From an uncultured Oscillospiraceae bacterium (lineage in GTDB: Bacteria > Bacillota > Clostridia > Oscillospirales > Acutalibacteraceae): a DNA stretch of 21,806 nt. Below, in pieces: positions 21,739 through 21,806 of this stretch. Below the pieces are notes generated by a model that did not search any database, was not told the DNA's origin, and was given only the letters and a program-made list of their open reading frames with translations. Each line of letters begins with the position of its first letter. Position 1 is the first letter of the stretch. A program made the position numbers and the translations under genes. Location of the stretch: contig CABUAS010000024.1 of assembly GCA_902489595.1 (NCBI GenBank), positions 1-21,806 on the forward strand. The letters are read 5' to 3'.

Positions 21739-21789
21739 GTCGGGGGTGCGAGTGTCCGGTGGACACCTCTGCGAAGCAGAAGCACCGAC
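21739..21789. repeat. three-way-junction palindrome at the window edge
   Basis: Two tight hairpins, GTGTCC-ggt-GGACAC (21752-21766) and TCTGC-gaa-GCAGA (21768-21780), sit side by side. The outer segments GTCG and GTGC (21739-21749, with a 3-nt bulge) pair with GCACCGAC (21782-21789). The GC-rich composition differs from the surrounding DNA. It has the look of a palindromic repeat unit and may continue past the window. The rest of 21480-21806 holds no gene that I can support. Confidence 0.5.
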
Positions 21790-21806
21790 CGAGCCGACAG
21801 GTGAGA

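Noticed and set aside
1..21806. CRISPR array, rRNA or prophage
   Set aside because: No regularly spaced direct repeats, no rRNA segments and no phage structural genes were seen on either strand.

Overview
This looks like a chromosomal segment of a low-GC, endospore-forming anaerobic member of the Clostridia, probably an Oscillospirales/Ruminococcaceae-type gut organism. The reasons are SpoIIID and both dipicolinate synthase subunits, AGGAGG-type ribosome binding sites with some TTG starts, a family-2 GalT, a GH2 beta-galactosidase, and ferredoxin-based thiol redox genes. The species call is inference.

Region 1 (1-3130, minus strand) is a thiol-redox cluster in two transcription units. Unit one is ccdA, a membrane-anchored TlpA/ResA thioredoxin, a 65-aa ferredoxin:thioredoxin reductase catalytic protein, a 2[4Fe-4S] ferredoxin and a NapH-like membrane protein. 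Unit two is trxA, a rhodanese and the first 20 codons of a CoA-disulfide-reductase-like flavoprotein. Both units carry the same 13-bp palindrome GTGATAACATCAC exactly 22 nt upstream of a -10 box, with no -35 box. This suggests one regulator controls both. It is the most interesting system in the window.

Region 2 (3130-4600) is a small minus-strand gene broken by a decayed IS256-family element. The promoter, start and first codons of the gene lie on one side and its C-terminus and terminator on the other. Region 3 (4600-6480) holds galT and a tRNA-Leu(GAG) with a degenerate tRNA 3' end and palindromes beside it. Region 4 (6485-11290, minus) is a tightly overlapping potABCD polyamine ABC transporter operon with a gph-type HAD phosphatase coupled to its end; the binding protein has a C-terminal membrane helix in place of a lipid anchor. 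Region 5 (11297-12653, minus) is dpaB/dpaA (spoVFB/spoVFA), with a possible sigma-K promoter. Region 6 (12774-14150, plus) is murC.

Region 7 (14235-19539, minus) is lacZ, acpS, nnrD/E and a small lipoprotein, reading toward murC and sharing a terminator with it. Region 8 (19684-21479, plus) is spoIIID, proC and an AIM24/TIGR00266-family gene. Region 9 (21480-21806) is an intergenic array of palindromes, one of which is an exact copy of the hairpin behind galT.

Functionally the window combines housekeeping genes (murC, acpS, nnr, proC), sporulation genes (dpaAB, spoIIID), lactose/galactose use (lacZ, galT, unlinked here), polyamine uptake and a ferredoxin-linked disulfide-reduction module that may deliver electrons outside the membrane through CcdA/TlpA.
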